Source: Pseudooceanicola aestuarii (lineage in GTDB: Bacteria; Pseudomonadota; Alphaproteobacteria; Rhodobacterales; Rhodobacteraceae). Taken from it: 64,000 nt of DNA. The stretch is from NCBI RefSeq assembly GCF_010614805.1, contig NZ_JAAFZC010000001.1, forward strand, positions 1,032,001 to 1,096,000, in the 5' to 3' direction. Below the pieces are notes generated by a model. That model worked only from the letters and a program-made list of their open reading frames with translations, was not told the origin of the DNA and made no database searches. Both the position numbers and the translations under genes were made by a program. Of the stretch, positions 55,022 to 62,916 are shown piece by piece (within the stretch, counting starts at the first letter, position 1; every line of letters starts with the position of its first letter).

Positions 55022-56046
55022 TCTGTCAGTTCCGTCATCATCGCATAGGCCCGCTGGATCGGCATAAGGACCACCATGCGCCCGCCGTCCTTCATCCGGG
55101 AAGCTTGTCGCCAGGCATGATGGCCGGTGCCGGTGAAGATATCGGCACGCTGCGGTCCCTTGATCGCGGACCCGGTATCCTGCGCGATCATCAGGCGCAA
55201 CAGTTTGCGGTTGCCCTGTTTCTCAACCCAGACCGGCGCGCCCAGCGGGATATAGGCCGGGTCGATCGCGACGGTGCGTCCCTCGGTGATGGACCGGTTC
55301 ATCGCGCCTTTCGGCCCTTCCTCGGGAGAGACATCGCGCACCTCGCGAAAGAACACGTAGCCGGGATTATGTTTCAACAATTCCGCGCCTTCGACCGGAT
55401 TCCGCCGAACCCAGTTGCGGATCACCTGGGCGGATACCTGGTGCTGGTCGTAGATGCCGCGGCGGACAAGCTCGACACCGATGGACCGGTACTTGTGCCC
55501 GTTCGACCCGGCAAAACCCAACCGCAGATGCGAGCCGTCCGGCAACAGCACACGCCCGGAGCCCTGGATCTGAAGGAAGAACAATTCCACCGGATCATCC
55601 ACCCAGGCAATTTCCAGCCCGCGCCCGGCCAGAGGCAGATCCTCTTCGATACGGCGCCGCGATAGCCAGACCCCGCTGCCCCGCGCCTCCGGGGGCATGG
55701 CATAGACGGGATACCGATATTCATCCGTAGGGGTGAGGGAGCCGCGCAATTCCGGTTCGAAATAGCCGGTGAACAGCGCCGGGGTGCCGTCCTGAATCAG
55801 AACCGGCGTAAAGAACAATTCGAAGAACGTCCGCCCAGCCGGCTGATTGGCGGCGACCTTGCAGATGGCCTGCCAATCGGGGTCTTTCATGTCGCCGCAG
55901 GTCTTCAGAAAGACCTTCAGCGCGGCGTCGTGGTCATCTGTCGGCCAACCGACAAGATCCTTGAACGACAGGACGGAATACGTCGTCTCGGCGGCCTCTG
56001 CCACGGACCCGGCAAGGGTCAGAGCCAGCGCCGCCGCCCGGATCAT
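55018..56046 (-). CDS. mltA: Membrane-bound lytic murein transglycosylase A
   Basis: 342 residues from MIRAAALALTLAGSVAEA, a clear signal peptide with likely cleavage at AEA-AE; upstream codons up to 56109 do not belong. MltA domain (FTGYFEPELRGS, YRYPVYAMPPEA) and the 3D domain with AQDTGSAIKGPQRADIFTG, which carries the catalytic Asp. Cuts glycan strands to anhydromuropeptides that feed recycling, for example by amgK/murU. Not a lipoprotein by sequence: no lipobox Cys. It overlaps both neighbours by 4 nt. Confidence 0.96.
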   Translation of the reverse strand: MIRAAALALTLAGSVAEAAETTYSVLSFKDLVGWPTDDHDAALKVFLKTCGDMKDPDWQAICKVAANQPAGRTFFELFFTPVLIQDGTPALFTGYFEPELRGSLTPTDEYRYPVYAMPPEARGSGVWLSRRRIEEDLPLAGRGLEIAWVDDPVELFFLQIQGSGRVLLPDGSHLRLGFAGSNGHKYRSIGVELVRRGIYDQHQVSAQVIRNWVRRNPVEGAELLKHNPGYVFFREVRDVSPEEGPKGAMNRSITEGRTVAIDPAYIPLGAPVWVEKQGNRKLLRLMIAQDTGSAIKGPQRADIFTGTGHHAWRQASRMKDGGRMVVLMPIQRAYAMMTELTE

Positions 56047-56705
56047 TCGCCCGTGGCGACAAGCTGCCAGTTGGGGTCGTCCTCGCCCATGTGGCGGGCA
56101 AAGGTCCAACTGTCGCGCTGTGTCTTGATCTCGCCCGGCACGCCTTCGATGATCTCGCCGGCGCGGTCGCGCACGACCGAGGTCAGCTGCCCGGTGAACC
56201 GAACCGTCAGCTCTGCCAGGTTGTCCTGGGGGTAGAAGTTCACGTCGATCAACTTCATGTCGCGCACACCGACGAACTCCGCCTCGATTTTCAGACCGTC
56301 ACGTTCGCGCGCTTCAACCACCTCCGCAAAGCTGGCGTAGACCTCCTGATCCAGGAACGGTTTGATCTCCGCCAGGTCGCCACGCTCGAACCCCATGAGG
56401 ATCATCTCGTAGGCGCCGCGCGCACCGGCCAGGAATTCGGTGACGTTGAACGAGGGTTCCACCGCCTTCATCTCCGCCAGGGCGCGGGCGGCGGGGCTGT
56501 CTTCGGCGACGTGGTCGGTAATGTCGGGATCGGGGCCGCCCTCGATCACCTCGAACCCGTGATCACGGGGCATCTGGCGCGGTTCCTCGTTCGCGACGGG
56601 GGGTTTTTCGAAACCTTCGCGCGTGCCCAGAACATTCCGAAGCCGGAGGATCAGGAATACGGCGATCCCCGCCAGAACGAGAAGCTGTAGAATGGGAGAG
56701 TTCAT
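56043..56705 (-). CDS. Tim44-like domain protein
   Basis: 220 residues from MNSPILQLLVLAGIAVFLILRLRNVLGTREGF, one N-terminal membrane helix, then an acidic linker and a Tim44/TimA-type domain (about 80-218: LAEMKAVEPSFNVTEFLAGARGAYEMILMGF-like elements split as AVEPSFNVTEFLAGAR and AYEMILMGFERGD, ending SWTFARHMGEDDPNW). Bacterial forms may assist membrane protein insertion, as Tim44 does in mitochondrial import. It shares its stop with the mltA start. It is divergent from fxsA. Confidence 0.92.
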   Translation of the reverse strand: MNSPILQLLVLAGIAVFLILRLRNVLGTREGFEKPPVANEEPRQMPRDHGFEVIEGGPDPDITDHVAEDSPAARALAEMKAVEPSFNVTEFLAGARGAYEMILMGFERGDLAEIKPFLDQEVYASFAEVVEARERDGLKIEAEFVGVRDMKLIDVNFYPQDNLAELTVRFTGQLTSVVRDRAGEIIEGVPGEIKTQRDSWTFARHMGEDDPNWQLVATGE

Positions 56706-56804
56706 GAGCACCTCTTTGCCGGCAACATGGTAATGCGTCTTGCTCGCTCTTATGTAGGTGCTGGGCGCACTCAAGTCTACCAGCGCCGGAAGGAGATGAC
56801 GTTC

Positions 56805-57296
56805 ATGTGGCTTCTGTTTGCATTCATTGCGATCCCGATGATCGAGATTGCCCTGTTCATTCAGGTCGGTGGCGTGATCGGCCTGGGCTGGACCCTGGCC
56901 ATCGTGCTGGTGACCGCAATCCTGGGCACCTGGCTGGTGCGCGCGCAGGGTGCGCTGGCGATGAACCGCATCCGCCAGAGTTTCGGCACGCTCAACGATC
57001 CGTCCGAACCGCTGGCCGACGGGGCGATGATCCTGCTGGCCGGGGCACTTTTGTTGACGCCGGGCTTCTTCACCGACGTCGTGGGCTTTGCCCTGCTGAC
57101 GCCAGCCTTCCGCAAAGTGGCATTCCACTGGCTGCGCAAACGCATCCGGGTGCAGGGATTTTCCGCCGGCCCCACGGCGCGGGGGCCCTACCGGGACGCC
57201 CGGCCCACACGTCCCGACATCCTTGAGGGGGAATATACCGAGGTCGATCCGCCCAAAACGGCGACTCACCGACCCTCGGGCTGGACAAAGCACTGA
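56805..57296 (+). CDS. fxsA: FxsA family membrane protein
   Basis: 163 residues from MWLLFAFIAIPMIEIALFIQ; the earlier ATG at 56796 abuts GGAAGGAG directly, so the ATG at 56805, nine bases away, is preferred. Three to four hydrophobic stretches, the family glycine (VGGVIGLGWTLAIVL), LLTPGFFTDVVGFALLTPAFR near 95, then a basic cytosolic tail. FxsA overexpression suppresses F-plasmid exclusion of phage T7 in E. coli; its normal function is unknown. Confidence 0.93.
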   Translation: MWLLFAFIAIPMIEIALFIQVGGVIGLGWTLAIVLVTAILGTWLVRAQGALAMNRIRQSFGTLNDPSEPLADGAMILLAGALLLTPGFFTDVVGFALLTPAFRKVAFHWLRKRIRVQGFSAGPTARGPYRDARPTRPDILEGEYTEVDPPKTATHRPSGWTKH

Positions 57297-57335
57297 AACC
57301 GACCTGACGATGACGTTGCGTGACCCATCGCGCAG

Positions 57336-57364
57336 TTGAGGCAGGGGGCTCTTCCTGCTAACCA
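57336..57364 (+). promoter_or_regulatory. Predicted secB promoter
   Basis: TTGAGG (57336-57341), a 17-nt spacer, TAACCA (57359-57364), 36 bases ahead of the ATG. Confidence 0.45.
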
Positions 57365-57400
57365 AAACCCGACTTTTTACGCCTCGGGAGAGAAGAGAGC

Positions 57401-57898
57401 ATGAGCGAAGAGCAAAACGGCGCGGCTGCCCAGCAGCCGCAGGTCCGGATGAACGTGCAGACGCAATATGTCCGCGACATGTCGTTCGAAAATATCCTGG
57501 CCCAGAAGGGCAGCACCGGTTCGGTGCAGCCCGACGTCCGGGTTCAGGTCGGCCTGGATGCCAAGAAGCGCGAGGCGGAGAACACCTACGAGGTGATCCT
57601 GAAGCTGAACGTGGAATCGGTGTCCAAGGAAAATCCGGCTGAAAAGCTGTTCATCCTGGAAATCGAATATGTGGGCATCTTTACCATCGACGGCGTCCCC
57701 GAAGAGCAGATGCACCCCTTCCTGCTGATCGAATGCCCGCGCATGATCTTCCCCTTCGTGCGCCGCATCGTGTCGGACGTGACCCGCGACGGGGGCTTCC
57801 CGCCGCTGAACCTGGACACGATCGATTTCGTCTCCCTCTACCGGCAGGAGCTGGCCCGCCGGGTCGAAGCTCAGAAAACCGCGGCGCCCGCGAACTGA
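57401..57898 (+). CDS. secB: Protein-export chaperone SecB
   Basis: 165 residues. Tetrameric chaperone that keeps secreted proteins unfolded for SecA. QTQYVRDMSFENI, FILEIEYVGIFTIDGVPEEQMHPFLLIECPR-type pieces (seen as LEIEYVGIFTIDGVPEE and HPFLLIECPRMIFPFVRRIV) and GGFPPLNLDTIDFVSLYRQEL are diagnostic. GAGAGAAGAGAG precedes the ATG. It ends 7 bases before the dnaQ stop on the other strand. Confidence 0.98.
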   Translation: MSEEQNGAAAQQPQVRMNVQTQYVRDMSFENILAQKGSTGSVQPDVRVQVGLDAKKREAENTYEVILKLNVESVSKENPAEKLFILEIEYVGIFTIDGVPEEQMHPFLLIECPRMIFPFVRRIVSDVTRDGGFPPLNLDTIDFVSLYRQELARRVEAQKTAAPAN

Positions 57899-57905
57899 TC
57901 CGCGG

Positions 57906-58595
57906 CTAAAGCGTCTTCCAAAGCGCGCCGTCCCCGAGCTTTTCCACGAAAGCCTCATGGGCGGCGCGTTCGTTTTCGCGCAATCGCGCGGGCAGGGGCG
58001 TCGGGCGCGGGCTGGGGCGCCAGGCCTCGCCGGTCTGCCGGGTGCTGTCGCCCTCATTGTCCACGTTCAGCCCGAAATCCGGTTGCCGCCCGCCGATCAG
58101 CTCCAGGTAGACTTCGGCCAGGATCTCACTATCAAGCAGCGCGCCGTGCAGGGTGCGCGACGAATTGTCGATGCCAAACCGCCGGCACAGGGCATCCAGC
58201 GAGTTCTGCGCGCGTGGAAACCGGCGCCGCGCGATGGCCAGCGTGTCGATCGCCTGATCGTCGGGCAGGCGGCGCATGTTCTGCCAGCCCAGTTCCGCGT
58301 TCAGGAATTTCATGTCGAATTCCGCGTTGTGAATCACCAGCTTGGCATCACCCACGAAATCCAGGAATTTTTGCGCCACATCCGCGAAAAGCGGCTTGTC
58401 CGCCAGGAAATCCGAGCTGAGGCCATGCACGCGAAACGCGTCTTCTGGCATGTCGCGCTGCGGGTTCAGATATTCGTGAAACTGCCCGCCGGTGGGCATG
58501 TGATTGAACAGCTCCACCGCGCCGATCTCCACGATGCGGTCGCCGGAAAAAGGGTCGAACCCGGTGGTTTCCGTATCAAGAACGATTTCACGCAT
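57906..58595 (-). CDS. dnaQ: DNA polymerase III epsilon subunit
   Basis: 229 residues from MREIVLDTETTGFDP. DEDDh 3'-5' proofreading exonuclease: Exo I DTETTG, Exo II IHNAEFDMKFLNAEL (near 100), Exo III TLHGALLDSEILAEVYLEL (near 150) with the catalytic His. The C-terminal tail would bind the alpha subunit and the clamp. Its start overlaps the coaE end by 8 nt. It is in the operon maf-aroE-coaE-dnaQ. Confidence 0.97.
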   Translation of the reverse strand: MREIVLDTETTGFDPFSGDRIVEIGAVELFNHMPTGGQFHEYLNPQRDMPEDAFRVHGLSSDFLADKPLFADVAQKFLDFVGDAKLVIHNAEFDMKFLNAELGWQNMRRLPDDQAIDTLAIARRRFPRAQNSLDALCRRFGIDNSSRTLHGALLDSEILAEVYLELIGGRQPDFGLNVDNEGDSTRQTGEAWRPSPRPTPLPARLRENERAAHEAFVEKLGDGALWKTL

Positions 58596-59181
58596 GTTGC
58601 AGCCTTTTGCGGATGGCGTCGACGATGGCCGCGACCTGTTGGGCCGCATGCTCCATCGTATCGGTGATCACCACGTGATCCGCCAGCGCCCGTTTCCGCG
58701 CATCCGGCATCTGCTTGGCCAGGATCATCTCGAACTGCGGAGCGGTCATGGCGCCCCGGTCCAGAACCCGCTGGCGCTGGACCTCTGCGGGGGCCGAGAC
58801 TGTCACCGTGGCATCGAACCGGTCGGCACTGCCGCCCTCGAACAGCAGGGGGATATCCAGCACAATGATATCCGCCCGCGCCTGCGCAACGAAAGCGGCG
58901 CGATCTTCGCCCACCAGCGGGTGCACGATGGTTTCGATCCGCTTCAGCGCGGTGGGATCGGTGGCGATAATCCGTTTGAGCGCCTCCCGCGAGACGCCGC
59001 CGTCGACGATTGCATCGGGAAATGCGGCACCCATCGGCACCACCGCCGCGCCGCCGGGCGCATAGAGGCGATGCACCGCAGCATCCGCATCCCAGACCGC
59101 GCAACCGCGCTCTGCGAACAGGCGGGCTGTGGTCGATTTGCCCATGCCGATGCTGCCGGTCAGACCCAGAAGAAAACTCAT
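58588..59181 (-). CDS. coaE: Dephospho-CoA kinase
   Basis: 197 residues from MSFLLGLTGSIGMGKSTTAR, with the P-loop at residues 8-16; 18 upstream codons are excluded. Last step of coenzyme A synthesis. DADAAVHRLY and VLDIPLLFEGG are typical. It overlaps aroE by 4 nt and dnaQ by 8 nt. Confidence 0.97.
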   Translation of the reverse strand: MSFLLGLTGSIGMGKSTTARLFAERGCAVWDADAAVHRLYAPGGAAVVPMGAAFPDAIVDGGVSREALKRIIATDPTALKRIETIVHPLVGEDRAAFVAQARADIIVLDIPLLFEGGSADRFDATVTVSAPAEVQRQRVLDRGAMTAPQFEMILAKQMPDARKRALADHVVITDTMEHAAQQVAAIVDAIRKRLQHA

Positions 59182-60011
59182 CGCAGCGCCGCCTTCCGCA
59201 CGGCCTCGTCGACCTCCGGCCGCTCGCCGAACCACCGTTCGAAGCCCGGCACCGCCTGGTGCAGCAACATGCCCAGACCGTCGACGATGGTGGCGCCCGC
59301 CGCTTCCGCTTCGGCCAGAAGGTGGGTTTTCAGCGGTGCGTAGACCAGGTCGGTGACGACCTGCCCCGGATGCAGCCCGTCCAGCGGCACGCGCAGCTCC
59401 GGCTTCCCGACCATGCCGAGAGACGTGGTGTTGACGACCAGATTCGCCTCTTCGATCATGTTACCGGCCTGGACCCATTCCACGACCCGCAACCGTTTGC
59501 CAAAATCCGCGCGCAGCCGTTCGGCGCGGATGCGGGTGCGGTTGGCGACCAGAAGCTCTGGCACCCCCATATCCAGAAGAGAGGCCACAACCGCCCGCGC
59601 TGCGCCGCCCGCGCCCAGGATCGCGGCCGGACCGGCCTCGGGCTGCCAATCGGGGGCGCCTTGTTTCAGATTTTCAAGAAACCCGTAACCATCTGTATTG
59701 TCAGCATGAATTTTGCCATCGGCGCGAAATATCAATGTGTTTGCCGCCCCGATCAATGTCGCCCTATCGGTGACGAGATCGGCTATTTCCAGCACTCGTT
59801 CCTTGTGCGGCAAGGTCACGTTCAGCCCGACAAAGCCCATATTGGGCAGCGTCCGCAACACCTGTTCCAGATGATCGGGATGCACATCCATCGGTACATA
59901 GTGGCCCCGCAAACCGCGGTTGCGCAGCCAATGTTGGTGAATCCTCGGCGACCGGGAATGCGCAATCGGATGGCCGATCACGCCGGCAAGGGGAATGAAA
60001 TCAACGCTCAT
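59178..60011 (-). CDS. aroE: Shikimate dehydrogenase
   Basis: 277 residues. Reduces 3-dehydroshikimate with NADPH. Substrate pocket HSRSPRIHQHWL (near 18), catalytic Lys in VTLPHKERVL (near 70), NADPH loop ILGAGGAARAVVASL (near 130) and the DLVYAPLKTHLLAEAEAAGA end. It overlaps maf (60008-60011) and coaE by 4 nt. Confidence 0.97.
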   Translation of the reverse strand: MSVDFIPLAGVIGHPIAHSRSPRIHQHWLRNRGLRGHYVPMDVHPDHLEQVLRTLPNMGFVGLNVTLPHKERVLEIADLVTDRATLIGAANTLIFRADGKIHADNTDGYGFLENLKQGAPDWQPEAGPAAILGAGGAARAVVASLLDMGVPELLVANRTRIRAERLRADFGKRLRVVEWVQAGNMIEEANLVVNTTSLGMVGKPELRVPLDGLHPGQVVTDLVYAPLKTHLLAEAEAAGATIVDGLGMLLHQAVPGFERWFGERPEVDEAVRKAALR

Positions 60012-60616
60012 CGAGTCAGAATACCTTTGACGGTGAGATAATGCAGCAGCTCGATCATCGGCAGGCCGAGGATGGCGAAATGGTCGCCGTCGATGCGCGA
60101 AAACAGGCGAATCCCCTCGGCCTCCACCTGGTAGGCGCCGCAGGATTGACCAATCGCGGGCCAGTTTCGCCCCACGTATTCGCGGATATAGGGCTCGGAC
60201 AGCGGATGCATCGTCAGCCGGACGTCGGAAACATGCCGCCAGATCGGCTGCCCGGCCTCGCTGATCACGGCGGCGGTATGCAGCATGTGTTTTTTGCCGG
60301 ACAGCGCGCGGATCTGGGCTTCGGCGTCCTGCGGCGTGGCGGGTTTGTCAAAAATCTCCCCCTCCAGGTTCAGAACCTGATCACAGCCGATCACCAGAGC
60401 TTCGGGCCGTCGCGCGCTGATTTTCTGCGCCTTCATCTCTGCCAGCGCATCGGCCACCGCGCGCGGGCGATGCCCCTCCGCCAAAAGCGACGCTTTGACC
60501 ATCGCTTCGTCCACCCGCGCCTTTTCAACGACAAAAGACACCTGCGCCGCGTGCAACATCTGCGCCCGGATCTGCGACCCGGAGGCAAGAACAAGAGAGG
60601 AGGACGTGGGGGACAT
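60008..60616 (-). CDS. maf: Maf-like nucleoside triphosphate pyrophosphatase
   Basis: 202 residues from MSPTSSSLVLASGSQIRAQML; the open frame runs 52 codons further into the origin but without family features. Removes non-canonical or excess nucleotides. LASGSQIRAQML, KARVDEAMVKASL and ALVIGCDQVLNLEGEIFDKP are visible. First gene of the leftward operon next to oriC, a typical alphaproteobacterial position. Confidence 0.95.
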   Translation of the reverse strand: MSPTSSSLVLASGSQIRAQMLHAAQVSFVVEKARVDEAMVKASLLAEGHRPRAVADALAEMKAQKISARRPEALVIGCDQVLNLEGEIFDKPATPQDAEAQIRALSGKKHMLHTAAVISEAGQPIWRHVSDVRLTMHPLSEPYIREYVGRNWPAIGQSCGAYQVEAEGIRLFSRIDGDHFAILGLPMIELLHYLTVKGILTR

Positions 60617-61026
60617 CTCTGTGGAAAACCCGCTGTAAAACCTGCGACTAAGTTCTGAGCAATTTGGGGAGGAGGTGCAAGGCTCCCGCCGCGACGGGAT
60701 AAGTAGGTGAGTCGTGAACAGATTCGCACTGAGTCGCCCCCCTGTGGGGGGGATAAACCGATCTGTCCCCAAAACACGGTTCTTCCTGTTTCCTACACAG
60801 AGTTATCCACAGGATTATCCTGCGGCTTTTCATCCATAAATCTCTCATTTTGCTGCTTTTTCTCCAAGACGGCAAAATCGGTCGAAAGTTTTATCCACCC
60901 GATGTACGCAGCCTGTGAAGATGTGGATGAAACTGTGCGGGAGTCGATAATCCACAGGAATCCGGGTCGACAAACAACAACAACATCTCTTTTAAGATTC
61001 TTAGAAAGAAGAAGCGGAGACGTGGG
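60617..61026. other. Candidate chromosomal replication origin oriC
   Basis: 410 bases between divergent maf and hemJ, without a gene. One perfect DnaA box TTATCCACA (60804-60812) and one-mismatch boxes at 60620-60628 (minus), 60891-60899, 60922-60930 (minus) and 60948-60956. Six GANTC sites (60709, 60721, 60731, 60941, 60958, 60996) against about 1.6 expected at random. AT-rich stretches at 60831-60870 and 60964-61014 could unwind. Genes on both sides point away. The maf-to-rho/hemE neighbourhood is a known oriC place in alphaproteobacteria. Confidence 0.82.
60804..60812 (+). promoter_or_regulatory. Consensus DnaA box
   Basis: TTATCCACA, an exact match, the strongest box of the cluster. Confidence 0.85.
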
Positions 61027-61476
61027 ATGACCGACCTGTTGATCACTCTGTACCCTTGGACAAAGGCGCTTCACATCGTGTCCGTCGTCGCCTGGATGGC
61101 GGGTCTCTTCTATCTCCCGCGCCTTTTCGTCTATCACGCGGAACGTGCCGAAATCGGTGGCCCCATCGACCCCCTGTTCCAGGAGATGGAGCGGAAACTG
61201 CTCCGCGCGATCATGAACCCGGCCATGATCGCCACCTGGGTCTTTGGTTTGATGCTGGCCCTGACGCCCGGAATCGTCGACTGGAGCGCGATCTGGCCGT
61301 ATTCGAAGGCAGCAGGCGTTCTCGCAATGACGTGGTTTCACCACTGGCTGGGCCGGCGGAGGAAGGATTTCACAGCTGGTGAGAACAGATTGACCGGAAA
61401 ACGTTACCGAATGATGAACGAATTGCCGACGATGCTCCTTGTGCTCATCGTTTTTTCGGTTGTTCTGCGGTTCTGA
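61027..61476 (+). CDS. hemJ: Protoporphyrinogen oxidase HemJ
   Basis: 149 residues with four membrane helices. Oxidises protoporphyrinogen IX to protoporphyrin IX. HIVSVVAWMAGLFYLPRLFVYH at the start (His and family core), then EMERKLLRAIMNPAM, TWFHHWLGRRRKDF and RMMNELPTMLLVLIV. First gene on the right side of oriC. The hemD and hemY genes of the same pathway are at 26-30 kb. Confidence 0.95.
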   Translation: MTDLLITLYPWTKALHIVSVVAWMAGLFYLPRLFVYHAERAEIGGPIDPLFQEMERKLLRAIMNPAMIATWVFGLMLALTPGIVDWSAIWPYSKAAGVLAMTWFHHWLGRRRKDFTAGENRLTGKRYRMMNELPTMLLVLIVFSVVLRF

Positions 61477-61502
61477 GCCACCAGGCCCGGCGTCAAGGAC
61501 GA

Positions 61503-61531
61503 TTGACTCGCGGCCGACGCATCCCTAAATA
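61503..61531 (+). promoter_or_regulatory. Predicted rho promoter
   Basis: TTGACT (61503-61508), a 17-nt spacer, TAAATA (61526-61531). One of the best promoter matches in the window, leaving a leader of about 75 nt for rho. Confidence 0.7.
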
Positions 61532-61614
61532 CCACCGCAACCGCCCGTCCGGGCCGGAGTTTCCCATTGCATGGCACAGATCGCGCGCCCATCAGGCCGG
61601 TCGAGGATATTTTC

Positions 61615-62886
61615 ATGAGCAACGAACGCCTCAATCTCTCTGATCTCAAGGCACAGAGCCCCAAGGACTTGCTGTCCATGGCAGAGGAACTTGAGATCGA
61701 GAACGCCTCCAATATGCGCAAGGGGGAGATGATGTTCCAGATTCTCCGCGAGCGTGCGGATGAAGGCTGGGAAATCGGCGGCGATGGTGTGCTCGAAGTG
61801 CTTCAGGATGGTTTCGGCTTCCTCCGTTCGCCCGAAGCGAACTACCTTCCGGGCCCCGATGATATCTACGTCTCCCCCGACATGATCCGCCAATTCTCCC
61901 TGCGTACCGGCGACACGGTCGAGGGGCTGATGAAGCAACCCGATGATAATGAACGATACTTCGCGCTGACCTCGGTGATGAAGATCAATTTCGAAGAGCC
62001 GGAGCGCGCGCGCCACAAGGTGTCCTTCGACAACTTGACGCCGCTTTATCCCGACGAACGCCTGACGATGGAGATCGAGGACCCGACGATCAAGGATCGC
62101 TCTGCCCGAATCATCGACCTGGTCGCGCCGATCGGGAAGGGCCAGCGCTCTCTGATCGTGGCGCCGCCACGAACGGGTAAGACGGTTTTGCTTCAAAATA
62201 TCGCGCATTCGATCGAGACGAATCATCCGGAATGCTATTTGATCGTCCTGCTGATCGACGAACGGCCTGAAGAGGTGACGGATATGCAGCGCTCCGTGAA
62301 GGGGGAAGTGATTTCCTCTACCTTCGATGAGCCTGCCGCGCGTCACGTTGCGGTGTCCGAAATGGTGATCGAGAAGGCCAAGCGCCTGGTGGAACACAAG
62401 CGCGACGTGGTGATCCTGCTGGATTCCATCACCCGTCTGGGGCGTGCCTTCAACACGACAGTGCCGTCTTCGGGCAAGGTTCTGACCGGCGGTGTCGACG
62501 CCAACGCCCTGCAACGTCCTAAACGGTTCTTCGGCGCCGCACGAAATATCGAGGAAGGCGGATCTCTGACCATCATTGCGACTGCGCTGATTGATACGGG
62601 CAGCCGCATGGATGAAGTCATCTTTGAAGAATTCAAGGGCACCGGGAACTCTGAGCTGGTTCTGGATCGCAAGGTCGCAGACAAAAGGGTGTTCCCGGCC
62701 ATGGACATCCTGAAATCCGGCACCCGCAAAGAAGAGCTTCTGGTGGACAAAATCGATCTGCAAAAGACTTTTGTTCTGCGTCGGATTCTGAACCCGATGG
62801 GCACGACGGACGCCATCGAATTCCTGATCTCCAAGTTGAAACAAACCAAGAGCAATTCGGAATTCTTCGATTCGATGAATACCTGA
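61615..62886 (+). CDS. rho: Transcription termination factor Rho
   Basis: 423 residues from [20 protein letters not shown]; 16 upstream codons are excluded. Hexameric RNA helicase. The N-terminal RNA-binding domain has [16 protein letters not shown], then Walker [16 protein letters not shown] (near 180), [12 protein letters not shown] (Q/R-loop region near 213), Walker [17 protein letters not shown] (near 265). The ATPase core is fully conserved. mnmE follows after 30 bases. Confidence 0.98.
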   Translation: MSNERLNLSDLKAQSPKDLLSMAEELEIENASNMRKGEMMFQILRERADEGWEIGGDGVLEVLQDGFGFLRSPEANYLPGPDDIYVSPDMIRQFSLRTGDTVEGLMKQPDDNERYFALTSVMKINFEEPERARHKVSFDNLTPLYPDERLTMEIEDPTIKDRSARIIDLVAPIGKGQRSLIVAPPRTGKTVLLQNIAHSIETNHPECYLIVLLIDERPEEVTDMQRSVKGEVISSTFDEPAARHVAVSEMVIEKAKRLVEHKRDVVILLDSITRLGRAFNTTVPSSGKVLTGGVDANALQRPKRFFGAARNIEEGGSLTIIATALIDTGSRMDEVIFEEFKGTGNSELVLDRKVADKRVFPAMDILKSGTRKEELLVDKIDLQKTFVLRRILNPMGTTDAIEFLISKLKQTKSNSEFFDSMNT

Positions 62887-62916
62887 TCTCGGGATCGCCC
62901 CGAGAAGGAGTTGTCC

